A stretch of 64,000 nt of DNA, from contig NZ_KL544005.1 of the NCBI RefSeq assembly GCF_000711985.1, positions 1,129,970 to 1,193,969 on the forward strand, read 5' to 3'. A program made the translations under genes and the position numbers. Shown piece after piece: positions 56,880 to 64,000 of this stretch. A model generated the notes under the pieces. That model searched no databases. It was not told the origin of the DNA and saw only the letters and a list, made by a program, of their open reading frames with translations. The DNA comes from Rheinheimera texasensis DSM 17496. Its GTDB lineage: Bacteria > Pseudomonadota > Gammaproteobacteria > Enterobacterales > Alteromonadaceae. Numbering within the stretch: position 1 is the stretch's first letter; every line of letters begins with the position of its first letter.

Positions 56880-57920
56880 ATGCCATTAGACTTACCAAGA
56901 CTGATTCGATTTAACATCTGGTTCTGGTGCTGCGTCGCTTTGTTTGAAATAACGAATCTGCTACTGGAAGTACTGGTGTGGAAAGAGAAATTCGAACTGA
57001 AATATTTGCTGTTGTCATTCGGTTCTTTAGCGGTGCAACTGGCCTTAACCAGTGCACTGCTAACGCTGGCGCAGCGCTGGCAGTTGTCGGCGTTGCGGCT
57101 GTTTCTGGCCACGGCGTTGCTGGCTTTGTGTTATATCCCTTTATTCAATTACGCCAGTATGCTGCTATGGCAAAAATATGATTTCCACCTGAATTTACTG
57201 CTCGGGCAGCTCGACACCCACGCGCTGGCGTTTTTTGTCTGGGCGGCCGCTTTTCTCAGTTTTAGCCGGTATTGCCTGCAACAGGCGCAAGCTCAGGAGT
57301 CCCACCGGCTGGCTCAGAATATTCAGCAGCTGGAACTGCAGGCACTGCGTCATCAACTCAATCCGCATTTTACTTTTAATGCGCTGAATTCCGTTTGTGC
57401 CTTGCTCGAAGCCGAACGTTTTGAAGATGCCGAGCTGATGTCAGAACAGCTATCGACTTTTTTACGCTATTCGCTCAGTCATTCGCCGGATTCACTGGTT
57501 CGCCTGGCCGACGAACTCTCAGCAATTGAGGCTTATCTGACCCTCCAGAAAACCCGCTTCGGCGACAAGCTGAGGGTGCAATGGCACATTGACGAACAGA
57601 TCAAACAACAACTGGTGCCCGCATTGTTGCTACAGCCGCTGGTAGAAAATGCCATCAAATATGCCGTCGCTGCGCAGCAAAATGGCGCCACTATCACTAT
57701 CAGCGGCGGGCAATGCGATGGTCTGGTGCAATTGTCGGTGCAGGATGACGGCCCCGGCGCGCAAAGTGCAGCTGGCCATGGCACCGGCGTCGGCCTTAGA
57801 AATATCCGCGACCGGCTTTATCAGCATTTTGGTGAGCAGGCACGTTTAGTAGTGCAGAGTTTACCGGCCGGTTTCAGTGTGGCGATCGCCCTGCCGCCGC
57901 AACAGAGCAGCGTTTTATGA
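56880..57920 (+). CDS. LytS-type sensor histidine kinase (active)
   Basis: A 346-residue membrane kinase of the His_kinase (PF06580)/LytS group. Four N-terminal helices (about 10-135) are followed by a linker and the catalytic core: LRHQLNPHFTFNALN with the phosphoacceptor His of NPHF at about 163, an N-box LVENAIKYAVA (Asn 257), G1 DDGPG and G2 GTGVGLRNI, so the ATPase domain is complete. Partner genes overlap: the next kinase starts inside its stop codon. GGAG lies about 10 nt before the ATG. The signal is unknown; the downstream target may be the M6 protease or other exported functions (inference). Confidence 0.93.
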   Translation: MPLDLPRLIRFNIWFWCCVALFEITNLLLEVLVWKEKFELKYLLLSFGSLAVQLALTSALLTLAQRWQLSALRLFLATALLALCYIPLFNYASMLLWQKYDFHLNLLLGQLDTHALAFFVWAAAFLSFSRYCLQQAQAQESHRLAQNIQQLELQALRHQLNPHFTFNALNSVCALLEAERFEDAELMSEQLSTFLRYSLSHSPDSLVRLADELSAIEAYLTLQKTRFGDKLRVQWHIDEQIKQQLVPALLLQPLVENAIKYAVAAQQNGATITISGGQCDGLVQLSVQDDGPGAQSAAGHGTGVGLRNIRDRLYQHFGEQARLVVQSLPAGFSVAIALPPQQSSVL

Positions 57921-59047
57921 TTAGGCCCGTCAACGACTCTGCCTTAGCACTGACCCGTTTCTGGTTTTGGCATCTGCTGTATTGGCTTGGCTATTTACTG
58001 CTGAAATACACCCATCTCAGCTTGCTGATCCCACTACAACAGGAAGCAGCTTTTCCTTACCTGGCGACATACACGCTGATCACCGTCATTAACCTGAGCC
58101 TGACCGGCTGGCTCGGCACCCGCGAACTGGCCCGGCCCTGTACGCCTGCGCAGCAACTGCAACGACTGGCGGTCTGGTTAATGCCGTTGTTATTGCTGTT
58201 AATTCCGCTGCGCCAATATTTGCTGACACATTATGCAATGAAAAGCGGCCCCGACATGATGACGCACTGGAGCCACTATTTAGTCGTGGGTATTCCGCTG
58301 GTGCTGTTGCCACTCTGTGGCTGGGTGGCGGTGTTTTTGCTGATGAAGCTGAATTTCTTCACTTTGCAGCAACTGGAAAACCGCCAGCAACTGCTAAAAC
58401 AGGCGCGGCAAGCGCGGCTGAAAGTCCTGCGTTATCAGCTCAACCCTCACTTTATGTTTAATACGCTAAACGCGTTGAATTCATTGATTGTCAGCCGTAA
58501 AGGCCTGGCCGCCGAAGACTTGATCCAGCAACTATCAGCATTTTTGCGCCACTCGCTGAAGAATCAGGACGACCAGTGGGTGCCGCTGCGCGAAGAATTA
58601 CAGGCGCTGGAAGCCTATCTGGCTATTCAGCAAGTGCGGTTTGGCGAGCGGCTGGTGCTGGATTGGCAGTTAAGCGCGACTAAACCAATGCAGCTGCCGC
58701 CTTTGTTGTTTCAGCCGATGGCCGAACAAGCCATTCTGTGGACTGTGGCCGAACAAAGTGGTCCTATCCACTTACATATTGAGCTGACCGAGCCCTGCGA
58801 ACCGGGCGAACAGGCGGGCATGCTGCAATTTATTATTCGTAGTGATGCCGCCGGCACCGAAACCCAGCTCTGGCCTGCCAGTCAGGTGCCCGCAAGTTTA
58901 CAGCAGCTACAAGAGCGGCTGGAGTTGCTCTTTGGCTCCCGCGCCAGTCTGACGTTATTAAACCCGGCCTTTGGTTTTTATGCCCGGCTGAATTTACCAC
59001 TGGAGGTGTTATATGCAGCCCATCCGGCTCGTGATCGCGGACGATGA
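57917..59047 (+). CDS. LytS-type kinase homologue with degenerate ATPase (pseudokinase)
   Basis: A 376-residue membrane protein related to the preceding kinase, with four helices (about 20-155) and the dimerisation/phosphoacceptor segment LRYQLNPHFMFNTLN (His about 178). The ATP-binding domain has lost its key residues: the N-box Asn is Gln (271, FQPMAEQAIL), the G1 DxGxG is RSDAAGTE, and the G2 glycines are VPASLQQ. It therefore probably cannot bind ATP but may receive phosphate from, or form a heterodimer with, the first kinase. ATGA overlap with the upstream gene and 35-nt overlap with the LytTR gene show a tightly coupled operon. Confidence 0.9.
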   Translation: MIRPVNDSALALTRFWFWHLLYWLGYLLLKYTHLSLLIPLQQEAAFPYLATYTLITVINLSLTGWLGTRELARPCTPAQQLQRLAVWLMPLLLLLIPLRQYLLTHYAMKSGPDMMTHWSHYLVVGIPLVLLPLCGWVAVFLLMKLNFFTLQQLENRQQLLKQARQARLKVLRYQLNPHFMFNTLNALNSLIVSRKGLAAEDLIQQLSAFLRHSLKNQDDQWVPLREELQALEAYLAIQQVRFGERLVLDWQLSATKPMQLPPLLFQPMAEQAILWTVAEQSGPIHLHIELTEPCEPGEQAGMLQFIIRSDAAGTETQLWPASQVPASLQQLQERLELLFGSRASLTLLNPAFGFYARLNLPLEVLYAAHPARDRGR

Positions 59048-59741
59048 ACCGCTGGCGATCAGTAACTTAAAAGCCAAACTGGCGAATTATCCGAACCTGC
59101 AGATTGATGCCTGTTTTGATAATGGCGACGACACGCTGACATACTTACAGCAGCATCAGGTCGATTTGGTGTTTCTGGATATTCAGATGCCAGGCCTTAA
59201 AGGCATTGATATTCTGAAGCAGCTGAATAAAGCCTCCGCCTTAAGCCCGCCGCTGCTGGTGCTGGTGACGGCGTATGAGCAATATGCTTTTTCCGCTTTT
59301 GAGCATTTTGCCTTTGATTACCTGCTCAAACCGGTGTCGCGCCAGCGCCTGGCGCAGTGCCTGCTAGACGTGCGCACCACGCTGGATAAAAACCAGCCGC
59401 TCAGCGAAGTGGCCCCGCCGCACAAGCTGACCTTCCGCACCGGCGCTTCGACTTTGCTGCTGGATGACATCGACGTGCGGGTGATAGAAGCTGCCGGCAA
59501 CTATATGTGTGTGCAGACTTTGTCAGAAAATCTGGTGATCCGCGAAACCATCAAAGAACTGCTGCAACGGCTGCCAGCGCATTTTGTGCAAATTCACCGC
59601 TCGATTCTGGTTAATCTGCATCATGTGCATAAAGTCAAAACCCACCACAACGACTATCAGTTCACGTTGTCCGACGGAAAAGTGGTGAATGCGTCGAGGC
59701 GTTATAAGCAGAATTGGGAAGGTCGGCTGGCAGAGCTTTGA
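59013..59741 (+). CDS. LytTR-family response regulator
   Basis: A 242-residue regulator: receiver domain 1-120 with acceptor Asp in LVFLDIQMPGLKG (about residue 54) and the switch Thr and Lys in LVTAYEQYA and YLLKPVS, then a LytTR DNA-binding domain (about 145-240; VIEAAGNYMCVQT, HFVQIHRSILVNLHHV). GGAGGT precedes the ATG. LytTR regulators bind pairs of direct repeats; a direct repeat upstream of the next gene is a possible site. It completes a two-kinase system. Confidence 0.95.
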   Translation: MQPIRLVIADDEPLAISNLKAKLANYPNLQIDACFDNGDDTLTYLQQHQVDLVFLDIQMPGLKGIDILKQLNKASALSPPLLVLVTAYEQYAFSAFEHFAFDYLLKPVSRQRLAQCLLDVRTTLDKNQPLSEVAPPHKLTFRTGASTLLLDDIDVRVIEAAGNYMCVQTLSENLVIRETIKELLQRLPAHFVQIHRSILVNLHHVHKVKTHHNDYQFTLSDGKVVNASRRYKQNWEGRLAEL

Positions 59742-59887
59742 CCTGCCCTGTCCCGGTGTTGCTCATTGATGTGAATTAACCGGAACAACAGCTTAAATCT
59801 TCATTTAGTTTCGAAATAGCGTTTTTTTTGCACGGTGAAGGCTTGTGAAAAAACCAAACTTGTTCCTTTTTCATTCGAAATTCAAAA

Positions 59888-59908
59888 AAATATCACAGAA
59901 ATATCACA
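59888..59908 (+). promoter_or_regulatory. 11-bp-phased direct repeat upstream of the M6 protease gene
   Basis: AAATATCACA occurs at 59888-59897 and again at 59899-59908, a period of 11 bp (one helical turn), in the 294-bp region between the LytTR gene and the protease. Direct repeats are the usual LytTR target form, but the sequence is not close to characterised LytTR boxes. The rest of this region is AT-rich and holds no gene. Confidence 0.45.
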
Positions 59909-60035
59909 TTTTTGCGGCAGTGGATCCCGCATAGCCTGAGCAAAAACGTCTAGTCTGGAGCCGGATCTGTCCATACAGACCATGCAGCAGCCCCAGAGCT
60001 GCACTTGCCAACATTTTGCAACAGGAACATCCACC

Positions 60036-62009
60036 ATGACTTATTCATTCCGGGCGCGGCCATTTTCAGCGGCTTGCTCTGTATTGCTATTCAGTGCGCT
60101 GCTGACCAGCACCACAGGTCTTTGGGTCAGCACGGCCCAAGCCGCCGTGCCTTATGCGAATCAGCCGTTTCAGTTCCGCCAGCCCGGTGGACAGAGCTTA
60201 ACCATCTATTTGTCCGGTAACAGTTTGTTCGCCGAACAACGGCTGGCCGACGGTCGGCTGGTGGTGTACGACAACCAGTTAAAAGGTTATGCCTATGGCC
60301 GTGTCAGCGCCGATGGTAAAATCATTGAATCGACCGGGCAGCTGGCGTTGCCACCTGCCAATACCAAAGCAGATCCGGCACAAGCCACAGCTGAACTGTC
60401 CGGCGTGAAGCCAGAGCCGGGCTTATCTGCAGCTGCAAGAGCTGCATTGGTCAGGCAGGCGCAGCAACAGTTGTTTGGTCAACAGTCCGGTGAGACCTCT
60501 TTTCATCTGCATGACGAACCCGCCGACGATGCTGCCGTGTTGGCGACAGATATCAGCAACAGTGCCTTACCTGCCACGGTGAAAGGCCTGACGGTGATTA
60601 TCCAGTTTCCGGATCAGGCCGGGACAATCAGTAAAACTCAGGTCGAGAGTTTCCTCAATGACCTGAATTACAGCGAATTTGGCAACGCCCAGTCCGTGCG
60701 CGGCTATTTTCGCACTGTGTCGGCCGGCAAACTGGATTATCAGAACAGCGTGACACGTTATTACACCGCGAAGAAAAACAAAGCGTATTACGCCGACAAC
60801 AGCCTTTCGGCATCCGTCAGGTCAATGGAGTTGATCTCAGAAGCGCTGAACTGGCTGGATAAAACTGAAGGCTTTGATTTCTCCACGCTGACCACCAACA
60901 GCAGTAAACAAATTCTGGGGCTGAATTTCTTTTACGCCGGTGAAGCCGACAGTGCCTGGTCAAAAGGTTTGTGGCCCCATATGGGCGGGCTTTCGCCAAA
61001 ATTCTGTGCCGACGGCGTCTGTACCTCTCGTTATCAAATCACCAATATGGGCACAAACATGGCCATTGGCACCTTTGTGCACGAAAGCGGCCATCTGTTA
61101 TTTGGCTGGCCCGACTTATATGATTATGACGGCAGCTCTGAAGGTTCAGTCGCTGCATTTTGCCTGATGGGTTACGGTGCCATCGGCGCACAAAATAAAT
61201 TTAAACCCACCCCACCGGTCGGCGTGTTGCGCCATCTGGCCGGCTGGGACAGCGTGATTGAACTCAATCCGAAACTGAACAGTCAGGCCCCATCCGGGCT
61301 ACTTAGTCACACTTCAGAAAGCCATCAGCTGTATCGCTGGAGTAATCCGGCCAATACCAAAGAAGCGTTTTACCTCGAAGCTATTCACCAAAGCGGGCAA
61401 CAGCAATATCAACCAGACCAGGGCCTGGCCGTCTGGCATGTCGACCCGAGCGGTGATAACTCGAATGAATGGAAACCTTATATCCAGATGGAGCATGCTG
61501 ACGGCAACCGCGATCCGGAAAACAAACGTAATCGCAGTGATGCCACCGATTTATACGACGGCAACAGCACTGCTGAATTTAACCGGAATTTCCCGAATGC
61601 ACTGACCAGCAAAGGCACCAACAGCCTGTGGTGGAATGGCACAGATTCAGGGTTCGCCCTGGCGCAAATCAGCGCTCCGGCACCCACTATCAGCTTTCAG
61701 CTGGTGGCCGCCAGCACTGGCGAAACTTATAGCGGTAACCTGACCAGCGGCGCCCAGGCCATAGTGCCGAACAACAGTTATTTTCAGTATGGTGGCGGCA
61801 CTATCCGCTTAACTTTAACCGGTCCGGCCACGGCGAACTTTGATTTGTACCTGCAACGCTGGAATGGCTCCGCCTGGGTAAATGTGGCGCAGTCAACCTC
61901 AACAACGGCTAAAGAATCATTAAGTTACGCTGCTAACAGTGGCTATTACCGCGCGGTGGTGAAAGCAGTCCGTGGCAGCGGCAGTTACAGCCTGAAACTA
62001 GAGAAATAA
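60036..62009 (+). CDS. Secreted M6-family metalloprotease with C-terminal PPC domain
   Basis: A 657-residue protein with a long signal peptide (to about residue 33), a propeptide-like region, and an M6 (immune inhibitor A-like) catalytic domain: LTVIIQFPD, then FVHESGHLLFGWPDLYDYDG with zinc-binding HESGH at 349-353. A C-terminal PPC domain (about 565-657; GGGTIRLTLTGPATANFDLYLQR) probably aids secretion or substrate binding. AGGAAC precedes the ATG. A terminator follows. Likely an extracellular protease; position after the LytTR operon hints at regulation by it but this is not shown. Confidence 0.9.
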   Translation: MTYSFRARPFSAACSVLLFSALLTSTTGLWVSTAQAAVPYANQPFQFRQPGGQSLTIYLSGNSLFAEQRLADGRLVVYDNQLKGYAYGRVSADGKIIESTGQLALPPANTKADPAQATAELSGVKPEPGLSAAARAALVRQAQQQLFGQQSGETSFHLHDEPADDAAVLATDISNSALPATVKGLTVIIQFPDQAGTISKTQVESFLNDLNYSEFGNAQSVRGYFRTVSAGKLDYQNSVTRYYTAKKNKAYYADNSLSASVRSMELISEALNWLDKTEGFDFSTLTTNSSKQILGLNFFYAGEADSAWSKGLWPHMGGLSPKFCADGVCTSRYQITNMGTNMAIGTFVHESGHLLFGWPDLYDYDGSSEGSVAAFCLMGYGAIGAQNKFKPTPPVGVLRHLAGWDSVIELNPKLNSQAPSGLLSHTSESHQLYRWSNPANTKEAFYLEAIHQSGQQQYQPDQGLAVWHVDPSGDNSNEWKPYIQMEHADGNRDPENKRNRSDATDLYDGNSTAEFNRNFPNALTSKGTNSLWWNGTDSGFALAQISAPAPTISFQLVAASTGETYSGNLTSGAQAIVPNNSYFQYGGGTIRLTLTGPATANFDLYLQRWNGSAWVNVAQSTSTTAKESLSYAANSGYYRAVVKAVRGSGSYSLKLEK

Positions 62010-62015
62010 CTACAA

Positions 62016-62050
62016 GGCCACTAAAGCCGCCTGCGCTGTAGTGGCCATTT
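62016..62050 (+). terminator. Terminator of the M6 protease gene
   Basis: GGCCACTA (62016-62023) pairs with TAGTGGCC (62039-62046), followed by ATTTTATT. The long 15-nt loop makes it moderate in strength. Confidence 0.65.
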
Positions 62051-62231
62051 TATTGACCGCCAATCCCCGTTAAACCCGGCTTTCGGGGCTCTGGTCACTT
62101 GGTCACCTCGACTGCCCCTGCCGTCCCTTTTGTTCAGACAAGCGCCACCACCAGCAGAATAATGACGCTATGGCAGCGTGCTGAGCGCACCGCCAATACC
62201 TGACAGCACGAATCACCACGAGGGACACCCT

Positions 62232-62576
62232 ATGAACAGCCTGACCTTATTACGCACTGCCGCCCTGACCATCACAGTCGCCACCAGCCTGGCCATGCCC
62301 GCCAGTGCCAGCAAAGGCGAAATGTCTTATATCGACCGAGCCGTCATGAGCGTCTGTGTCGAAGCCTCACAAGATGATGCCTTTGGCCTGGTGAAAACCT
62401 TAAAAGCCTATCGCATCAGTAAAGATAATGCGGTGAAAAAAGTGGTGTGTAATGCTCAGCCGCTGGTCGACTTCGCCCGCGCTGAACAAGCGCACAAAGT
62501 GGTGAAACTGTTAACGCCGGTCGAAAACCGCATCAATGGCAATGTGACGATTAAAGATGTGGATGCCCCGCTTTGA
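62232..62576 (+). CDS. DUF3718 family exported protein
   Basis: A 114-residue protein with a signal peptide (about 1-26, ending SLAMPASA) and two cysteines (SVCVEASQDD and KKVVCNAQ) that probably form a disulfide. The pattern YIDRAVMSVCVEASQDDAFG..LVKTLKAYRIS is characteristic of DUF3718, small periplasmic proteins of Alteromonadales with no known function. The ATG at 62232 follows GAGGGACACCCT. Monocistronic, with a terminator downstream. Confidence 0.82.
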   Translation: MNSLTLLRTAALTITVATSLAMPASASKGEMSYIDRAVMSVCVEASQDDAFGLVKTLKAYRISKDNAVKKVVCNAQPLVDFARAEQAHKVVKLLTPVENRINGNVTIKDVDAPL

Positions 62577-62618
62577 GTGCATGGCGAACAAATTTTTTGC
62601 TGAAACGCAGCAGCAAAA

Positions 62619-62638
62619 CCCGCCGCGTTCGCGGCGGG
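62619..62638. terminator. Terminator between DUF3718 and membrane-protein genes
   Basis: CCCGCCGC (62619-62626) and GCGGCGGG (62631-62638) form a strong 8-bp G/C stem around GTTC. On the minus strand TTTTG follows, so it best serves the membrane-protein operon. Confidence 0.65.
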
Positions 62639-62647
62639 ACAGCAGCA

Positions 62648-63259
62648 TCAGTCCGCAGTTATTGACTGACTGCGCAGTCTTAATACATCGAGTAAAAAGA
62701 CCGCAAACAATTGATTCAGTAACATCGATACAGAAAATTCGTGTGCTGCATAATGCGCTGCCTCAGAGGAGAGCTCAGCTACCGCCGCCGGCATTTGCTG
62801 CAGGATAAACCCCAGCTGGACTGCTGCGCTCGCCAGTATCAGGCCAACAGCCCATTTCAATGCAACACTCAAATCCTGCCAATGTACTGCGCGGTATAAA
62901 TAATCTGGTGTCCGGTCCAAGCGAAAGCCGTGAAAACTTTGCCCGACCACGATAAAACACAGTACAAAGGCCAGATGGAAAATCCCCGGCATCTGCACCA
63001 GCCAGCTCCTGTCAAAGAAAGGGATACAAATCAGCCGCAGCAACACGAGGGCAGCAACCAGCACGCAGAAGTAAAACGCTGGTCTGGTCAAATATCGAAC
63101 CCGGTCAAATACTTGTGGACTTAAATAAAGCAGTAGCAACAGAGTGGCAGTTAACCAGATTTGTTGCACCAGCTCGGCCGAAGCGCTTAACAAGACCAGA
63201 ATTGCAAACAGTGAGTAACTGACTGCAACAGTCCAAATCAGCGTAATATAACGCTTCAT
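62648..63259 (-). CDS. Hypothetical polytopic membrane protein
   Basis: A 203-residue protein with five or so hydrophobic helices (starting ITLIWTVAVSYSLFAILVLL) and no motif I recognise. The ATG at 63259 has AAGGAACGG upstream and overlaps the previous gene's stop by 4 nt (ATGA), so the two membrane genes form an operon. Longer in-frame sequence to 63388 runs back into the upstream gene and is not likely to be translated. Function unknown. Confidence 0.75.
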   Translation of the reverse strand: MKRYITLIWTVAVSYSLFAILVLLSASAELVQQIWLTATLLLLLYLSPQVFDRVRYLTRPAFYFCVLVAALVLLRLICIPFFDRSWLVQMPGIFHLAFVLCFIVVGQSFHGFRLDRTPDYLYRAVHWQDLSVALKWAVGLILASAAVQLGFILQQMPAAVAELSSEAAHYAAHEFSVSMLLNQLFAVFLLDVLRLRSQSITAD

Positions 63260-63525
63260 AACCGTTCCTTTGGTTTCTTCTCGAAATGTTGTTGTAACTT
63301 GCGCCCCAGCCGGACGCCCGCCAGATAACTTAAGACTGCGCTTAGCATGACGCCCAGATCTGCCAGCGAAAACTTGTCGCTTGACCACTGACTGACCGCA
63401 TAAAACGACAGGAAATACACCACAAAACCGGCTCTTTTGCCGGGCATCTTTGGATCATCGGCCCCACCGGCAAATACACCGAGTAACAAAAACAACAAAG
63501 TACTGGCAAGGAATACTAAAAGCAT
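63256..63525 (-). CDS. Small hypothetical membrane protein
   Basis: An 89-residue protein with two or three helices (MLLVFLASTLLFLLLGVFAGG, FVVYFLSFYAVSQW, LGVMLSAVLSYLAGV) and a strongly basic C-terminal tail. It is the first gene of the two-gene membrane operon, with AGGTCG about 9 nt before the ATG. No family recognised. The cotranscribed partner suggests a small membrane complex. Confidence 0.7.
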   Translation of the reverse strand: MLLVFLASTLLFLLLGVFAGGADDPKMPGKRAGFVVYFLSFYAVSQWSSDKFSLADLGVMLSAVLSYLAGVRLGRKLQQHFEKKPKERL

Positions 63526-63606
63526 CGGCGTCGACCTGATGAAAAAGCAGACTGCCGAATTTATATCACAAAATTAACAGTCTGTTATAACACTCAGTTA
63601 CGCGCA

Positions 63607-64000
63607 TCAACCCTCACCAAACAGCGCCAGTAAATCCATGGCACTGCCCTGCCACGGCTGGCCTTGCGTGCCGGCGAACAGCTGGTCAGCGAGGCCGCGT
63701 TTGTATTGCTGCATTTGCTGCACTTTTTCTTCGACGGTGTGACGGGCAATCAGCTTATACACAAACACCGCTTTGTCCTGGCCGATGCGGTGCGCGCGGT
63801 CGGTGGCCTGATTTTCGGCGGCAGGATTCCACCAGGGGTCGTAATGAATGACGGTATCAGCTGCGGTTAAATTCAGCCCGGTACCGCCGGCTTTGAGGCT
63901 TATGAGGAAAATCGGATTACTACCGTGCTGGAAGTCGTCAATTTGTTGCTGCCGGTTTTTAGTTTGCCCCGTCAGTTTGCTGTATGGAATGCCCAGATAC
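63607..64000 (-). CDS. SNF2-type helicase, C-terminal part (5' end outside window)
   Basis: The visible 130 residues are the end of the second helicase lobe: [49 protein letters not shown], then [22 protein letters not shown] with the arginine finger region of motif VI, and a short tail. This is diagnostic of SWI2/SNF2 ATPases (COG0553 type), which translocate on double-stranded DNA. The N-terminal lobe lies to the right of the window. The stop codon is TGA at 63607-63609. Confidence 0.93.
   Translation of the reverse strand, partial: YLGIPYSKLTGQTKNRQQQIDDFQHGSNPIFLISLKAGGTGLNLTAADTVIHYDPWWNPAAENQATDRAHRIGQDKAVFVYKLIARHTVEEKVQQMQQYKRGLADQLFAGTQGQPWQGSAMDLLALFGEG

Overview
The window looks like chromosomal DNA from a free-living gammaproteobacterium, most likely a Rheinheimera-like or other Alteromonadales/Chromatiaceae bacterium (inference from gene content and sequence style, not from a search). 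Supporting points are the glrK-qseG-glrR trio, a peptide-leader attenuator in front of leuABCD, gammaproteobacterial Fur and Zur boxes, several c-di-GMP enzymes and many secreted proteases with PPC domains. I see no prophage, insertion sequence, integron or CRISPR array, so this is ordinary core and niche chromosome rather than an island.

Layout. 0-6 kb: a partial PadR regulator with a perfect palindromic operator, a large DUF2339 membrane protein, and a DeoR-type regulator in an operon with glmS. 6-12 kb: a giant beta-propeller sensor kinase, then a short iron-linked interval in which a Fur box sits between a small membrane protein gene (minus strand) and a putative terminated small RNA (plus strand), then an HDOD-GAF protein. 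12-20 kb: DUF3667, a 2-oxoglutarate oxygenase, DUF2288, the glrK-qseG-glrR sigma-54 regulatory operon, and an M64 metalloprotease lipoprotein with a small secreted partner. 20-30 kb: an adenosine deaminase-family enzyme, a TPR-GGDEF diguanylate cyclase, tRNA-Leu(UAA), and leuABCD with its leader peptide and attenuator.

30-44 kb: a class III adenylate cyclase-TPR protein with a cysteine-rich secreted partner, an S41 protease lipoprotein, an HD-GYP phosphodiesterase facing a PAS-GGDEF-EAL protein, DUF2252, a Zur-box-controlled cobW/DUF1826 zinc operon, and an M4 metalloprotease. 44-55 kb: a TRIC-type channel, a TerC protein, an exported M20 amidohydrolase, a five-gene operon (TetR, MMPL/RND pump, LolA-like carrier, FimV/LysM-headed outer-membrane barrel, solute-binding protein), and TrkH. 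55-64 kb: comM, a LytS/LytS/LytTR signalling operon whose second kinase has lost its ATP-binding motifs, an M6 protease, DUF3718, two small membrane proteins and the C-terminal end of a SNF2-type helicase.

The best candidates for undescribed biology are the Fur-box/sRNA/small-membrane-protein interval at about 9.97-10.39 kb, the MMPL-LolA-LysM-barrel operon at 46.9-53.5 kb, the kinase/pseudokinase pair at 56.9-59.7 kb, and the M64 protease pair at 17.3-19.7 kb.
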